This document shows positions 34,229-43,424 of a DNA stretch of 64,000 bases, piece by piece (within the stretch, counting starts at the first letter, position 1; each line of letters begins with the position of its first letter). The notes beneath the pieces are model-generated. The model searched no databases. It was given only the letters and a program-made list of their open reading frames with translations, and was not told the DNA's origin. The stretch comes from Intrasporangium flavum. GTDB lineage: Bacteria > Actinomycetota > Actinomycetes > Actinomycetales > Dermatophilaceae. Location: positions 62,001-126,000 of the forward strand of contig NZ_MLJO01000016.1 in NCBI RefSeq assembly GCF_001956915.1, read 5' to 3'. The position numbers and the translations under genes are program-made.

Positions 34229-34707
34229 GCGGTGCGGCTGTCCTTCACCGCGGTCGGCTCGACCTCCGGCTCCGCCGGCTCAGCGGGCTCAGCGGGCTCC
34301 GTGGGCTCGGCCGGCTCCGTCTGGTCGGCCGGCTCGGTCTGGTCGGCCGGCTCGGTCTGGTCGGCCGGCTCGGTCTGGTCGGCCAGCTCGGTGGCCTCGG
34401 CGGGCTCGGCTTCGTCGGGCCCACCGCGTGCGGCCCCGCCGCGGAGCACGGCGATCTGCTCGTCCTTCTCGCGCAGCTCGCGCCGGAGCCGGTCGACGAC
34501 GCCGTCGACCTGGCTCATCCGGTAGCCGCGGGCCGAGACGTCGAAGACGAGGTCGTCGAAGTCGTCGTCGGCGATGGGCTCCTCGGGCAGCGGCTCGTGC
34601 GCCAGCGACGCCGTGGGGCGGCCAAGGCCACCACCGGCCAGGCCGAGGATCATCGCGACGACCGCGCACACGACGACGACGCCGACGAGCAGGATGAGCC
34701 ACTTCAC
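34225..34707 (-). CDS. DivIVA-like membrane-anchored protein with hexapeptide repeats
   Basis: 160 residues from GTG 34707. One membrane helix at the N-terminus (WLILLVGVVVVCAVVAMILG) is followed by a DivIVA-type segment at about residues 46-82 (DDFDDLVFDVSARGYRMSQV, then VDRLRRELREKDEQIAVL, coiled coil). The C-terminal half is acidic and repetitive: ADQTEP occurs four times, then AEPTEP and AEP units. It corresponds by position to Rv1209. It overlaps the LOG-family stop by four bases (GTGA) and the mannosyltransferase start by four. A role at cell poles or septum is inference. Confidence 0.82.
   Translation of the reverse strand: MKWLILLVGVVVVCAVVAMILGLAGGGLGRPTASLAHEPLPEEPIADDDFDDLVFDVSARGYRMSQVDGVVDRLRRELREKDEQIAVLRGGAARGGPDEAEPAEATELADQTEPADQTEPADQTEPADQTEPAEPTEPAEPAEPAEPEVEPTAVKDSRTA
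34321..34392 (-). repeat. 18-base tandem repeat inside the DivIVA-like gene
   Basis: CTGGTCGGCCGGCTCGGT (plus-strand form) occurs in three perfect consecutive copies plus a partial one. Each copy encodes one TEP-ADQ unit, so copy-number changes keep the reading frame. Confidence 0.85.
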
Positions 34708-35576
34708 GACGCGGCCCCCTCGTCCTCGGTGCGGACGTCTCCCTCGTCGGACGGCGTCGGGCGGGTCTGCTCGGGCTCCTCGAAGGCGCGGATGGCCCGG
34801 ACGGCCTCCGCGGGGTCGTCGGTGACGATGAGACGGTCGAGGTCGGCCGGCGAGATCATTCCCTGCCCGAGCACGGTGCCGCGCAGCCACTCGAGCAGCC
34901 CGGACCAGTACGCCGCGCCCATGAGCACGACGGGGAACTCGGTGACCTTCTGCGTCTGGGCGAGGGTCAGCGCCTCGAAGAGCTCGTCGAGGGTGCCGTA
35001 GCCGCCCGGAAGGACGATGAAGCCTCGCGAGTACTTGAGGAACATGACCTTGCGGGCGAAGAAGTACCGGAAGTTGATGCCGAGGTCGACGTACTCGTTG
35101 AGGCCGGTCTCGAACGGCAGCTCGATGCCCAGGCCCACCGACGTGCCACGGGCGTCGTACGCGCCGCGGTTGGCGGCCTCCATCGCCCCTGGGCCGCCGC
35201 CGGTGATGACGGCGTAGCCGGCCTCGACGAGCCGCCGGCCGACCTCGACGCCCATCGCGTACGCGGGGTCGTCGACGCCCGTGCGGGCCGAGCCGAAGAC
35301 GGCGACCGCGGGCCCGAGCTCGGCCAGCGAGCCGAAGCCCTCGACGAACTCGGACTGGATCCGCATGACGCGCCACGGGTCGGCGTGCAGCCAGTCGGTG
35401 CGCTGCGGCGTCTGGAGGAGCCGCTGGTCGGTGGTCGTCGGGGGCACCTGCCCCCGGCGCAGGGTGACCGGGCCGGTCTGGCGCCGGGTCTCGGCGCGAC
35501 CGCCCGGCCTCGAGGCCGGCGCGGCCGGACGCGTCGGCGTCGGCTCGTCGGCGGAGGCGTGCTCGTCGTCAGTCAC
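34704..35576 (-). CDS. LOG-family (TIGR00730) nucleotide phosphoribohydrolase-like protein
   Basis: 290 residues, GTG start. Rossmann-like LOG domain at about residues 85-265: AVAVFGSARTGVDDPAYAMG, VITGGGPGAMEAANRGAYDA and the signature VLPGGYGTLDELFEALTLAQ. Family members cleave cytokinin-type nucleotide 5'-monophosphates or other nucleotides. The first 50 residues are disordered and Arg/Pro-rich. It corresponds by position to Rv1205. TAGGGT ends six bases before the GTG (leaderless). It heads the three-gene operon toward the mannosyltransferase. Confidence 0.9.
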   Translation of the reverse strand: MTDDEHASADEPTPTRPAAPASRPGGRAETRRQTGPVTLRRGQVPPTTTDQRLLQTPQRTDWLHADPWRVMRIQSEFVEGFGSLAELGPAVAVFGSARTGVDDPAYAMGVEVGRRLVEAGYAVITGGGPGAMEAANRGAYDARGTSVGLGIELPFETGLNEYVDLGINFRYFFARKVMFLKYSRGFIVLPGGYGTLDELFEALTLAQTQKVTEFPVVLMGAAYWSGLLEWLRGTVLGQGMISPADLDRLIVTDDPAEAVRAIRAFEEPEQTRPTPSDEGDVRTEDEGAAS

Positions 35577-35582
35577 AGCGTC

Positions 35583-35588
35583 ACCCTA
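35583..35588 (-). promoter_or_regulatory. -10 element for the LOG operon (leaderless)
   Basis: TAGGGT on the minus strand, six bases before GTG 35576, within the short gap after dapE. Confidence 0.5.
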
Positions 35589-35613
35589 CGTGCCGGTGCC
35601 GTGCGCGGACGCG

Positions 35614-36762
35614 TCAGCCGAGCCAGCGCAGCAGCGCGGCCTCGGCGTCGACGTACTGGGCCACCGGACAGTGCTCGTCGTCCATGTGGGCCAGGTTCGG
35701 GTCGCCGGGGCCGAAGTTGACGGCCGGGATGCCGAGCGCGGTGAACCGCGCGACGTCGGTCCAGCCCTCCTTGGCGTCGACGGGCGCGCCGAGCGACTCG
35801 ACGAACGCCTTCGCCGCGGGCAGCTGCAGACCGGGGCGCGCGCCGTCGGCGGCATCGCCCAGGGTCACCTCGAAGCCCTCGAAGACGTGCTGGACGTGGG
35901 CGAACGCCTCGGTGGAGTCCTTGTCGGGGGCGTACCGGTAGTTGACGGTGACGGTGCACCGGTCCGGGATGACGTTGCCGGCGATGCCACCGGTGATGCC
36001 GACCGCCTGCAGCGCCTCGTGGTAGTCGAGACCGTCGACGGTGATCGTCTCGGCCTCGTAGGCGGTGAGGCGCGACAGCACGGTGGCGGCGTCGTGGATG
36101 GCGTTGTGCCCCTTCCACGGCCGGGCCGAGTGCGCGGCCGTGCCGGTCGTCGTCACCTCGGCGCGCAGCGTGCCCTTGCAGCCACCCTCGATGGCGCCGT
36201 TGGTCGGCTCGAGGAGCACGGCGAAGTCGCCGGCGAGCAGGTCGGGGCGGTTCTGCCCCACCCGAGCCAGGCCGTTGTACTTCCCGTCGATCTCCTCGCA
36301 CTCGTAGAAGAGGAAGGTGAGGTCGCGGTTCGGCTCGGCCAGCTGGGCGGCGATGCGGAGCATGACGCCGACGCCGCCCTTCATGTCGACGGTGCCGCGG
36401 CCCCAGAGGTCGTCGCCCACGCGTCGGGTGGGCAGGTTGGGCTCGACCGTGAGCGGCACGGTGTCGATGTGACCGGCGAGCACGACGCGCTCGGCGCGGC
36501 CGAGGTCGGTGCGGGCCACGACGGTGTTGCCGTCGCGGACGACCTCGAGGTGGGCCAGCGGTCGCAGCGCCGCCTCGATCGCGTCGGCGAGGGACTGCTC
36601 GTCCTGGCTCACCGACTCGATGTCGCAGATCGCGGCGACGAGCGAGGTGACGTCGCTCGACAGGTCGAGCGACGGGGCCGTCGGCCCGGCGGTCGGCCCG
36701 TCCTTCCGCACGGCGGTCGGCTCGGCGGTCACAGGCTCGGTGGACGGCGTCGGCTGCGGCAT
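35614..36762 (-). CDS. dapE: Succinyl-diaminopimelate desuccinylase
   Basis: 382 residues. M20 metallopeptidase: VVLAGHIDTVPL (first metal His), DLWGRGTVDMKGGVGVML (bridging Asp), FLFYECEEIDG (Glu base and ligand). It removes succinate from N-succinyl-LL-diaminopimelate in lysine and peptidoglycan-precursor synthesis. The dimerisation domain sits between about 190 and 300 (ARPWKGHNAIHDAATVLSRL). It is divergent from dapD, which acts two steps earlier, with 92 bases between the starts. The N-terminal 30 residues are Pro/Thr-rich and extra. Confidence 0.93.
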   Translation of the reverse strand: MPQPTPSTEPVTAEPTAVRKDGPTAGPTAPSLDLSSDVTSLVAAICDIESVSQDEQSLADAIEAALRPLAHLEVVRDGNTVVARTDLGRAERVVLAGHIDTVPLTVEPNLPTRRVGDDLWGRGTVDMKGGVGVMLRIAAQLAEPNRDLTFLFYECEEIDGKYNGLARVGQNRPDLLAGDFAVLLEPTNGAIEGGCKGTLRAEVTTTGTAAHSARPWKGHNAIHDAATVLSRLTAYEAETITVDGLDYHEALQAVGITGGIAGNVIPDRCTVTVNYRYAPDKDSTEAFAHVQHVFEGFEVTLGDAADGARPGLQLPAAKAFVESLGAPVDAKEGWTDVARFTALGIPAVNFGPGDPNLAHMDDEHCPVAQYVDAEAALLRWLG

Positions 36763-36769
36763 ACCCGGA

Positions 36770-36775
36770 AGGCTA
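36770..36775 (-). promoter_or_regulatory. -10 element for dapE (leaderless)
   Basis: TAGCCT on the minus strand, seven bases before the dapE ATG. Confidence 0.55.
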
Positions 36776-36841
36776 GCGGGGCGGCTGCCCGCCAGCCGGA
36801 CGGGCCGGCGCTCGGGTTTCGACCAGCGGGCGGCGCGGCCC

Positions 36842-36847
36842 TATCCT
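36842..36847 (+). promoter_or_regulatory. -10 element for dapD (leaderless)
   Basis: TATCCT, seven bases before ATG 36855. A -35-like TTCGAC lies at 36818-36823, 18 bases upstream. Confidence 0.6.
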
Positions 36848-36854
36848 TTCGCGC

Positions 36855-37787
36855 ATGTCGGAGCGCAGCGCATGGGGACACGGACTGACGACGATCACGG
36901 ACGGCGGGCAGGTGCTCGACACGTGGTTCCCCGAGCCGGCGCTGGGCGCCCGGCCGGCCGACGCGGGCACGCCCGCGGGGCTCGCCTCCCTCGCCGGTGA
37001 GGACACCGTGCGCCGCGTCCGCACCGAGGTGCGGCTCGTCGAGATCGACCTCGACGCCGCCCCGGCCGACGCCCCCGACGCCTACCTGCGCCTGCACCTG
37101 CTCTCGCACTGCCTCGTGGCGCCGAACACCGTCAACCTCGACGGCGTCTTCGGGGTCCTGCCGAACGTCGTGTGGACGAGCGTCGGCGCCTGCCCGGTCG
37201 AGGGCTTCGAGCAGACCCGGATGCGGCTGCGCACCTCGGGCCGGCACGTCGCGGTCTACGGCATCGACAAGTTCCCGCGGATGACCGACTTCGTCGTCCC
37301 GGCCGGCGTGCGCATCGCCGACGCCGACCGCGTCCGCCTCGGCGCCCACCTCTCGCCGGGCACGACGGTCATGCACGAGGGCTTCTGCAACTTCAACGCC
37401 GGCACGCTCGGCACCTCGATGGTCGAGGGCCGCATCGTGCAGGGCGTCGTCGTCGGCGACGGCTCCGACATCGGGGCGGGCGCCTCGATCATGGGCACGT
37501 TGTCGGGCGGCGGCACGGAACGCGTCAGCATCGGTGAGCGTTGTCTCGTCGGAGCCAACGGCGGCATCGGGATCGCCCTCGGCGACGACTGCGTCGTCGA
37601 GGCCGGTCTCTACGTGACGGCGGGCACCAAGGTGACCCTCCCCGACGGCTCGGTCGTCAAGGCCCGCGAGCTGTCGGGGTCGAGCAACGTCCTGTTCATC
37701 CGCAACAGCGTGACCGGCGCCGTCGAGGCCCGCGACCGCGCGGGTACGGGCATCGCGCTCAACGCCGCGCTCCACGCCAACGACTGA
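36855..37787 (+). CDS. dapD: Tetrahydrodipicolinate N-succinyltransferase (actinobacterial type)
   Basis: 310 residues. It succinylates tetrahydrodipicolinate. The N-terminal domain (about 1-125) precedes a left-handed beta helix shown by hexapeptide repeats such as [40 protein letters not shown] and [40 protein letters not shown]-like residues (positions about 172-190) line the active site. The type matches Rv1201c. With dapE (divergent) and dapC it supplies diaminopimelate. Confidence 0.92.
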   Translation: MSERSAWGHGLTTITDGGQVLDTWFPEPALGARPADAGTPAGLASLAGEDTVRRVRTEVRLVEIDLDAAPADAPDAYLRLHLLSHCLVAPNTVNLDGVFGVLPNVVWTSVGACPVEGFEQTRMRLRTSGRHVAVYGIDKFPRMTDFVVPAGVRIADADRVRLGAHLSPGTTVMHEGFCNFNAGTLGTSMVEGRIVQGVVVGDGSDIGAGASIMGTLSGGGTERVSIGERCLVGANGGIGIALGDDCVVEAGLYVTAGTKVTLPDGSVVKARELSGSSNVLFIRNSVTGAVEARDRAGTGIALNAALHAND

Positions 37788-37886
37788 CCCCCGCAGCACC
37801 GACCGACGACCCACCGACGCCCGACCGACGCACCGACCGACGGACCGCACGACCCGGCGAGCGACGCCGACGACGACGAGGACCCC

Positions 37887-38762
37887 ATGCCGACCCGCCA
37901 GCGCCCGACTCTCGCCGAGTCCCGCGCGCCCCGGCCCAGCGCCGCCCGACGCCGGCGGCGCTCGGTGGTCGTGCTCGTCGTCGTCGCGCTCCTGGCCACC
38001 GCGGCCTGGTTCGGGGCCCGGTTCCTCTACACGAGCGTCGTCAACCCGACCTGCACCATCACCGCGGGCGGCATGACCGAGACCTTCGACCCGGACCAGA
38101 CCGCAAACGCCGCGCTCATCGCCGCCCTCGCCGTCAAGCGCGAGCTGCCGCCGCGGGCCGCGACCATCGCGCTGACGACGGCCTTCCAGGAGTCGAAGAT
38201 CCGCAACCTGCGCTACGGCGACCGCGACTCCCTGGGCCTGTTCCAGCAGCGGCCGAGCCAGGGCTGGGGCACCGAGAAGCAGATCCTCGACATGGTCCAC
38301 GCGACGAACGCCTTCTACGACGCGCTCGTGAAGTTCAAGGGCTACCAGACCGCCGACATCACGACCATCGCCCAGAAGGTCCAGCGCAGCGGCTTCCCCG
38401 AGGCCTACCGCGACCACGAGGGGCAGGGCCGGGTGCTCGCCTCGACGCTGACCGGGCACTCCCCCGCCGGGCTGACCTGCCGCCTCGACGCCGTCAAGAC
38501 GAGCGTCGCCCCGGACCGGGTCGCGAGCGACCTCGCCGAGCAGATGGGCATCACCTCGGTGCGCACCGGCGAGGGGCGGGTCGTCGTCACGGCACCGAAC
38601 GCGACGCTCGCCTGGGCCGTCGCGCACTGGGGCGTCGCCCGGGCCGAGCAGTACGGCGCCACCCGCGTCGCGATCGGCGACCGCGTCTGGGACCGCTCGA
38701 AGGGCGACGAGGGCTGGTCGGCGGGCTCGGCCGGCACCACGGTCACCATCACACTCGGCTGA
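37887..38762 (+). CDS. Membrane-anchored lytic-enzyme-like protein
   Basis: 291 residues. A basic N-terminus (RRRRRS) and one membrane helix (VVVLVVVALLATAAWFGARF) put the rest outside. The outer domain carries ALTTAFQESKIRNLRYGDRD and SLGLFQQRPSQGWGT, a pattern also seen in lysozyme/transglycosylase-like actinobacterial proteins, with the Glu in QESK as a possible catalytic acid. A PG-acting role is inference. It lies 100 bases after dapD; that gap is made of repeated ACCGACG-type units and holds GAGGACCCC before the ATG. Its stop is 16 bases from the convergent gene. Confidence 0.75.
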   Translation: MPTRQRPTLAESRAPRPSAARRRRRSVVVLVVVALLATAAWFGARFLYTSVVNPTCTITAGGMTETFDPDQTANAALIAALAVKRELPPRAATIALTTAFQESKIRNLRYGDRDSLGLFQQRPSQGWGTEKQILDMVHATNAFYDALVKFKGYQTADITTIAQKVQRSGFPEAYRDHEGQGRVLASTLTGHSPAGLTCRLDAVKTSVAPDRVASDLAEQMGITSVRTGEGRVVVTAPNATLAWAVAHWGVARAEQYGATRVAIGDRVWDRSKGDEGWSAGSAGTTVTITLG

Positions 38763-38778
38763 GCCCGGTGGCGGCGCG

Positions 38779-39135
38779 TCAGCCGATGCCGGCGACCGCG
38801 TCGAGGTGCTGGAGCAGCTCGTGCGCGGCGAGCTCGACCTTCTTGTGGCGCCACTCGGCCGCGCGGTACACGCACGCGATGAGCCCGCTGCGGTGCACCC
38901 GGCGCAGGTCGCCGCAGACGAAGGCGTACCGGGCCTTGGTGCCCTCGTTGGCGCCCTCGGTCAGCCCGAGGTGCCACGACGCGTAGTCCTCCCACGAGTG
39001 CCGCTCGAGGTAGGCGTTCTGGGCCTCGGCGTCGGGCTGCACCTGACCCCAGTCGCTGTCGAGCACGTACTGCCGCCGGTCGATGCGCTCGCGCACCGCC
39101 GCCACCGCCGCGTCGTTGACCGTGTACGTCGCCAT
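38779..39135 (-). CDS. Conserved hypothetical protein, 118 residues
   Basis: Starts MATYTVNDAAVAAVRERIDR, then DSDWGQVQPDAEAQNAYLER, HSWEDYASWHLGLTEGANEG and FVCGDLRRVHRSGLIACVYR. The whole chain looks like one compact domain that ends in two helices. The family is common in actinobacteria, but I know of no function. The DNA just upstream holds two copies of a strong palindrome (39164-39266), either as its promoter region or as a separate repeat. Confidence 0.75.
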   Translation of the reverse strand: MATYTVNDAAVAAVRERIDRRQYVLDSDWGQVQPDAEAQNAYLERHSWEDYASWHLGLTEGANEGTKARYAFVCGDLRRVHRSGLIACVYRAAEWRHKKVELAAHELLQHLDAVAGIG

Positions 39136-39163
39136 GCCCCCACCATGCCCCACCACACCGGCG

Positions 39164-39182
39164 ACCGAACGAGTCGTTCGGT
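39164..39182. repeat. Palindrome, first copy
   Basis: ACCGAACGAGTCGTTCGGT: perfect 9-base arms around a single G. The same 19 bases recur exactly 70 bases downstream. Confidence 0.8.
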
Positions 39183-39219
39183 GCCGAACTCGGCGCCGGA
39201 GCGCGAACACCCCGGTGCA

Positions 39220-39266
39220 CCGACGCCTTCGGCACCGAACGAGTCGTTCGGTGCCGAAGGCGTCGG
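39220..39266. repeat. Long perfect palindrome, second copy
   Basis: Arms of 23 bases (39220-39242 and 39244-39266) around a single central G. The core is the 19-base palindrome of 39164-39182, extended by GACGCCTTCGGC and its complement. It follows the gltA stop region and could terminate transcription or be a dispersed repeat. Confidence 0.85.
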
Positions 39267-39293
39267 GTGGTGCGGCGGCCGGTGGCCGGCGGC

Positions 39294-40577
<1,284 letters not shown>

Positions 40578-40633
40578 TTCGTTCCTCCTGGTTGCCCCGG
40601 GCACGAGGCGCTGAGTCTTCGTATTCCGCAGCG

Positions 40634-40663
40634 ACGTTACCCCAGCGTCACCTGACGTGAGAA
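40634..40663 (-). promoter_or_regulatory. gltA promoter with inverted repeat in the spacer
   Basis: On the minus strand, -10 TAACGT (40634-40639) and -35-like TTCTCA (40658-40663), 18 bases apart. The spacer holds CGTCA-CC-TGACG (40646-40657), five-base arms, a likely operator. Confidence 0.5.
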
Positions 40664-40688
40664 AACCGGTCCGCCGAGGGCCTGCGGC

Positions 40689-41843
40689 TCAGAGCCGCTC
40701 GCAGGCGGCGGCGATGCGCTCGTCGCTCGCCGTCAGGGCGATGCGCACGTGGCGCGCACCGGCGCTGCCGTAGAAGGCTCCCGGCGCCACGAGCAGGCCC
40801 CGCGCGGCGAGGTCGGCCACGGTGTCCCAGCAGTCCTCGTCGCGGGTGGCCCACAGGTAGAGGCCGGCCTCGGAGTGGTCGACGCGCAGCCCGGCCCGCG
40901 TGACCGCCTCGAGCAGCAGGGCCCGGCGCCGCGCGTAGACCTCGCGCTGGGCCTCGACGTGGGCGTCGTCGCGCAGCGCCGCGGCCATCGCGGCCTGCAC
41001 CGGCGCCGGCATGATCATGCCGGCGTGCTTGCGGACCTCGAGGACGCGGCCGACGAGCGCGGGGTCGCCGGCGAGGAGCGCCGCGCGGTACCCGGCGAGG
41101 TTGGACTGCTTGGACAGCGAGTACACCGCGAGCAGGCCGGTGTGGTCGCCGTCGCAGACGTCGGGGTGCAGGATGCTCGGCGTTGCGGTGCCGTACTGCC
41201 CCTCGCGCCAGTCGAGCTCGGCGTAGCACTCGTCGCTCGCGACGACGACGCCGTGGCGACGTGCCCACTCGACGACCTTGCGCAGGTGGCCGACGCCGAG
41301 GACCTGGCCGTGCGGGTTGCCGGGGCTGTTGAGCCACAGCAGCTTCGGTGTCGTGGACGGCGTCAGCGGGCCGAGCCCGGTGAGCGAGCCGACGACGCGC
41401 GGGGTGGCTCCGGCGAGGCGCGCGCCGATGTCGTAGGTGGGGTAGGCCACCTCGGGGATGCCGACGACGTCGCCGTGCCGGACCCCGAGCAGGGTCGGCA
41501 GCCACGCGACGAGCTCCTTGCTGCCGATGGTCGGCAGCACGGCGTCGGCGCCGAGCCCGGGTACGCCACGACGGCGCGCGAACCACTCGACGATCGCGGC
41601 CCGGAGGTCGGCCGTGCCGACGGTCAGCGGGTAGCCCGGCGCGTCGGCCGCGTCGGCGAGCGCATGCCGGACGACCTCGGGCGTCGGGTCGACGGGCGTG
41701 CCGACCGAGAGGTCGACCAGGCCCCCGGGATGGGCACTCGCCCGCGCCTTGTGCGGCGCGAGCGAGTCCCACGGGAACGCAGGCAGGTCGAGCGGCGCGA
41801 GACCGGTGCCGGGAGCCACGGCGTCGTCAGCCGGACGCGTCAC
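40689..41843 (-). CDS. dapC: Succinyldiaminopimelate transaminase (DapC-type aminotransferase)
   Basis: 384 residues from GTG 41843. Class I/II PLP aminotransferase: VDLSVGTPVDPTPEVVRHAL, SPGNPHGQVLGVGHLRKVVE, VVASDECYAELDW and the PLP Lys in VYSLSKQSNLAGYRAALLAG. The C-terminal Arg is in RHVRIALTASDERI. It directly follows the ferredoxin with a four-base overlap (GTGA), the fdxC-dapC order of other actinobacteria (Rv1177-Rv1178), which supports the DapC call over a generic aminotransferase. Confidence 0.9.
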   Translation of the reverse strand: MTRPADDAVAPGTGLAPLDLPAFPWDSLAPHKARASAHPGGLVDLSVGTPVDPTPEVVRHALADAADAPGYPLTVGTADLRAAIVEWFARRRGVPGLGADAVLPTIGSKELVAWLPTLLGVRHGDVVGIPEVAYPTYDIGARLAGATPRVVGSLTGLGPLTPSTTPKLLWLNSPGNPHGQVLGVGHLRKVVEWARRHGVVVASDECYAELDWREGQYGTATPSILHPDVCDGDHTGLLAVYSLSKQSNLAGYRAALLAGDPALVGRVLEVRKHAGMIMPAPVQAAMAAALRDDAHVEAQREVYARRRALLLEAVTRAGLRVDHSEAGLYLWATRDEDCWDTVADLAARGLLVAPGAFYGSAGARHVRIALTASDERIAAACERL

Positions 41844-42166
41844 TCGTCGTGCGACTGGGGCGGCAGCGCCGCTACGAGCGGGTGGTCCTTGTCGATGACG
41901 CCGAGCTTGGCGGCACCACCCGGGCTGCCGAGGTCGTTGAAGAACTCGACGTTGGCGTTGTAGTAGTCGGCCCACTGCTCGGGGACGTCGTCCTCGTAGT
42001 AGATGGCCTCGACCGGGCACACCGGCTCGCACGCGCCGCAGTCGACGCACTCGTCGGGGTGGATGTACAGCGAACGCTTGCCCTCGTAGATGCAGTCGAC
42101 CGGACACTCCTCGATGCACGCGCGGTCCTTGAGGTCGACGCACGGCTGGGCGATGACGTAGGTCAT
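41840..42166 (-). CDS. fdxA: 7Fe ferredoxin (3Fe-4S plus 4Fe-4S)
   Basis: 108 residues. Cysteines at 9, 17, 21 and 25 (CVDLKDRACIEECPVDC) and at 40, 43, 46 and 50 (CVDCGACEPVCPVEAI) match the seven-iron ferredoxins with one 3Fe-4S and one 4Fe-4S cluster. The C-terminal half (DVPEQWADYYNANVEFFNDL) is the usual helical cap. It carries electrons to P450s or other reductases; the partner is not visible. AGGAGG precedes the ATG. It is divergent from the GNAT gene. Confidence 0.94.
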   Translation of the reverse strand: MTYVIAQPCVDLKDRACIEECPVDCIYEGKRSLYIHPDECVDCGACEPVCPVEAIYYEDDVPEQWADYYNANVEFFNDLGSPGGAAKLGVIDKDHPLVAALPPQSHDE

Positions 42167-42213
42167 GGGGAGGGGACCTCCTGGGAGCGTTCGGGGTGGG
42201 CTGCTGCACCGCC

Positions 42214-42219
42214 TAGTAT
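42214..42219 (+). promoter_or_regulatory. -10 element for the GNAT gene (leaderless)
   Basis: TAGTAT, seven bases before ATG 42227. Confidence 0.55.
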
Positions 42220-42226
42220 GCCGGAC

Positions 42227-43387
42227 ATGACTGGCGAGCCCATGCACGACCCCGCTGCTGAGACGGGTCCCGAGGACGGCCCCCTGGGCGACCGCGAGAA
42301 CGCCTCCGCGGCGGGCGCGTCGGGCTCCACCGACACCGCCGGCCACCGCGCCACCGCGGGCCTGACGGTCGGCGGCCGCGTCGTCGTGCGCTACCGCCTC
42401 GAGGAGGGCAGCGACGCCGGCGCCACCGACTTCGTCGGCGAGCTCGTCGCCCGCAACGACGACTTCATCATCGTCGACGCCCGGGTGGGCGGGGCCGGCC
42501 AGGGCGGTGCATCCGGTCAGGCGACCGAGCGGGTCAAGCTGATCCGCGCCGACGTCATCGCCGCCAAGGACGTCCCGCCGCCGGCGAGCCAGCCGGGGCG
42601 GGCCCACGAGCGCGTCTCGGCCGACGAGCTCGAGAAGCTCATGTCGCGGGGCTGGCAGCCCACCGAGCGCAAGGGCCTCGGCGACTGGGTGCTGCGTTCC
42701 GCGTCAGGCTTCACCGGCCGGGCGAACTCCGTTCTCGTCGTGGGCGATCCGAGCCTCCCGCTCGACAAGGCGATCGACTACGCCGAGGCCTGGTACGCCG
42801 GGCACGAGGCGCCGGCCCTGTTCCAGCTGCACGGCCCCACCGGCTTCGAGGTGGCCGAGCAGCCCGTCGGCCACGCGCTCCTCGAGCGTGGCTACGCCGT
42901 CGGCGGCGGCCGCCCCGACTGGACCCGCGTCCTCGTGCTCACCGCCCTGTCGGCGCAGGTGCCACCACTCACCACCGAGTCGGTCCCGGTCAACGCCGAC
43001 GCGGCCCTGTCGCCGGAGTGGCTCATGGCCTACGCCGCGCAGCGCAGCGTCGTCCCCGGCACCACCGAGGCGGTCCTCACCGGCAGCGAGGGGCAGCTGT
43101 TCCTGTCGGTCCGTGACGAGGCGAGCAAGAAGGTCGTCGGCATCGCCCGGATGGCCATCCACCCCGGCTGGGCCGGCATCTTCGGCCTCTGGGTCCACCC
43201 CGACCACCGTCGCCACAGCATCGCCTCGACCATCGTGTCGGCGATCGGCATGGTGGCGCGCGAGAACAACATGCCGGCGATCTACCTGCAGGTCTCGGGC
43301 GACAACGCCGACGGCATCGCCTTCTGGAACGGGCTCGGCTTCCGGACCCACCACGAGTACACCTACCTGGCCAAGCCGGAGGCCTGA
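42227..43387 (+). CDS. GNAT-family N-acetyltransferase with N-terminal SH3-like domain
   Basis: 386 residues. Residues 1-45 are disordered. At about 45-105 lies a small barrel-like part (LTVGGRVVVRYRLEEGSDAG; GELVARNDDFIIVDA). Then come two GNAT-like halves, the second with GIFGLWVHPDHRRHSIASTI (acetyl-CoA pyrophosphate loop) and YLQVSGDNADGIAFWNGLGF. The architecture resembles actinobacterial Rv0428c-type acetyltransferases. The substrate is unknown. It is alone, divergent from fdxA-dapC. Confidence 0.85.
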   Translation: MTGEPMHDPAAETGPEDGPLGDRENASAAGASGSTDTAGHRATAGLTVGGRVVVRYRLEEGSDAGATDFVGELVARNDDFIIVDARVGGAGQGGASGQATERVKLIRADVIAAKDVPPPASQPGRAHERVSADELEKLMSRGWQPTERKGLGDWVLRSASGFTGRANSVLVVGDPSLPLDKAIDYAEAWYAGHEAPALFQLHGPTGFEVAEQPVGHALLERGYAVGGGRPDWTRVLVLTALSAQVPPLTTESVPVNADAALSPEWLMAYAAQRSVVPGTTEAVLTGSEGQLFLSVRDEASKKVVGIARMAIHPGWAGIFGLWVHPDHRRHSIASTIVSAIGMVARENNMPAIYLQVSGDNADGIAFWNGLGFRTHHEYTYLAKPEA

Positions 43388-43402
43388 CGGGCGGTCACCG
43401 CC

Positions 43403-43420
43403 GGGGGCGGGCTCGCCCCC
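43403..43420. terminator. Short GC hairpin between convergent genes
   Basis: GGGGGCG-GGCT-CGCCCCC in the 37-base gap between the GNAT and VanW genes. The stem is short but entirely GC. Confidence 0.5.
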
Positions 43421-43424
43421 ACGG

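Noticed and set aside
34321-34392. CRISPR-like repeats
   Set aside because: 18-base units are directly adjacent without spacers and encode a protein repeat.
39164-39266. Ends of an insertion sequence
   Set aside because: No transposase between or near the palindromes, and each palindrome is self-complementary rather than a pair of terminal repeats.
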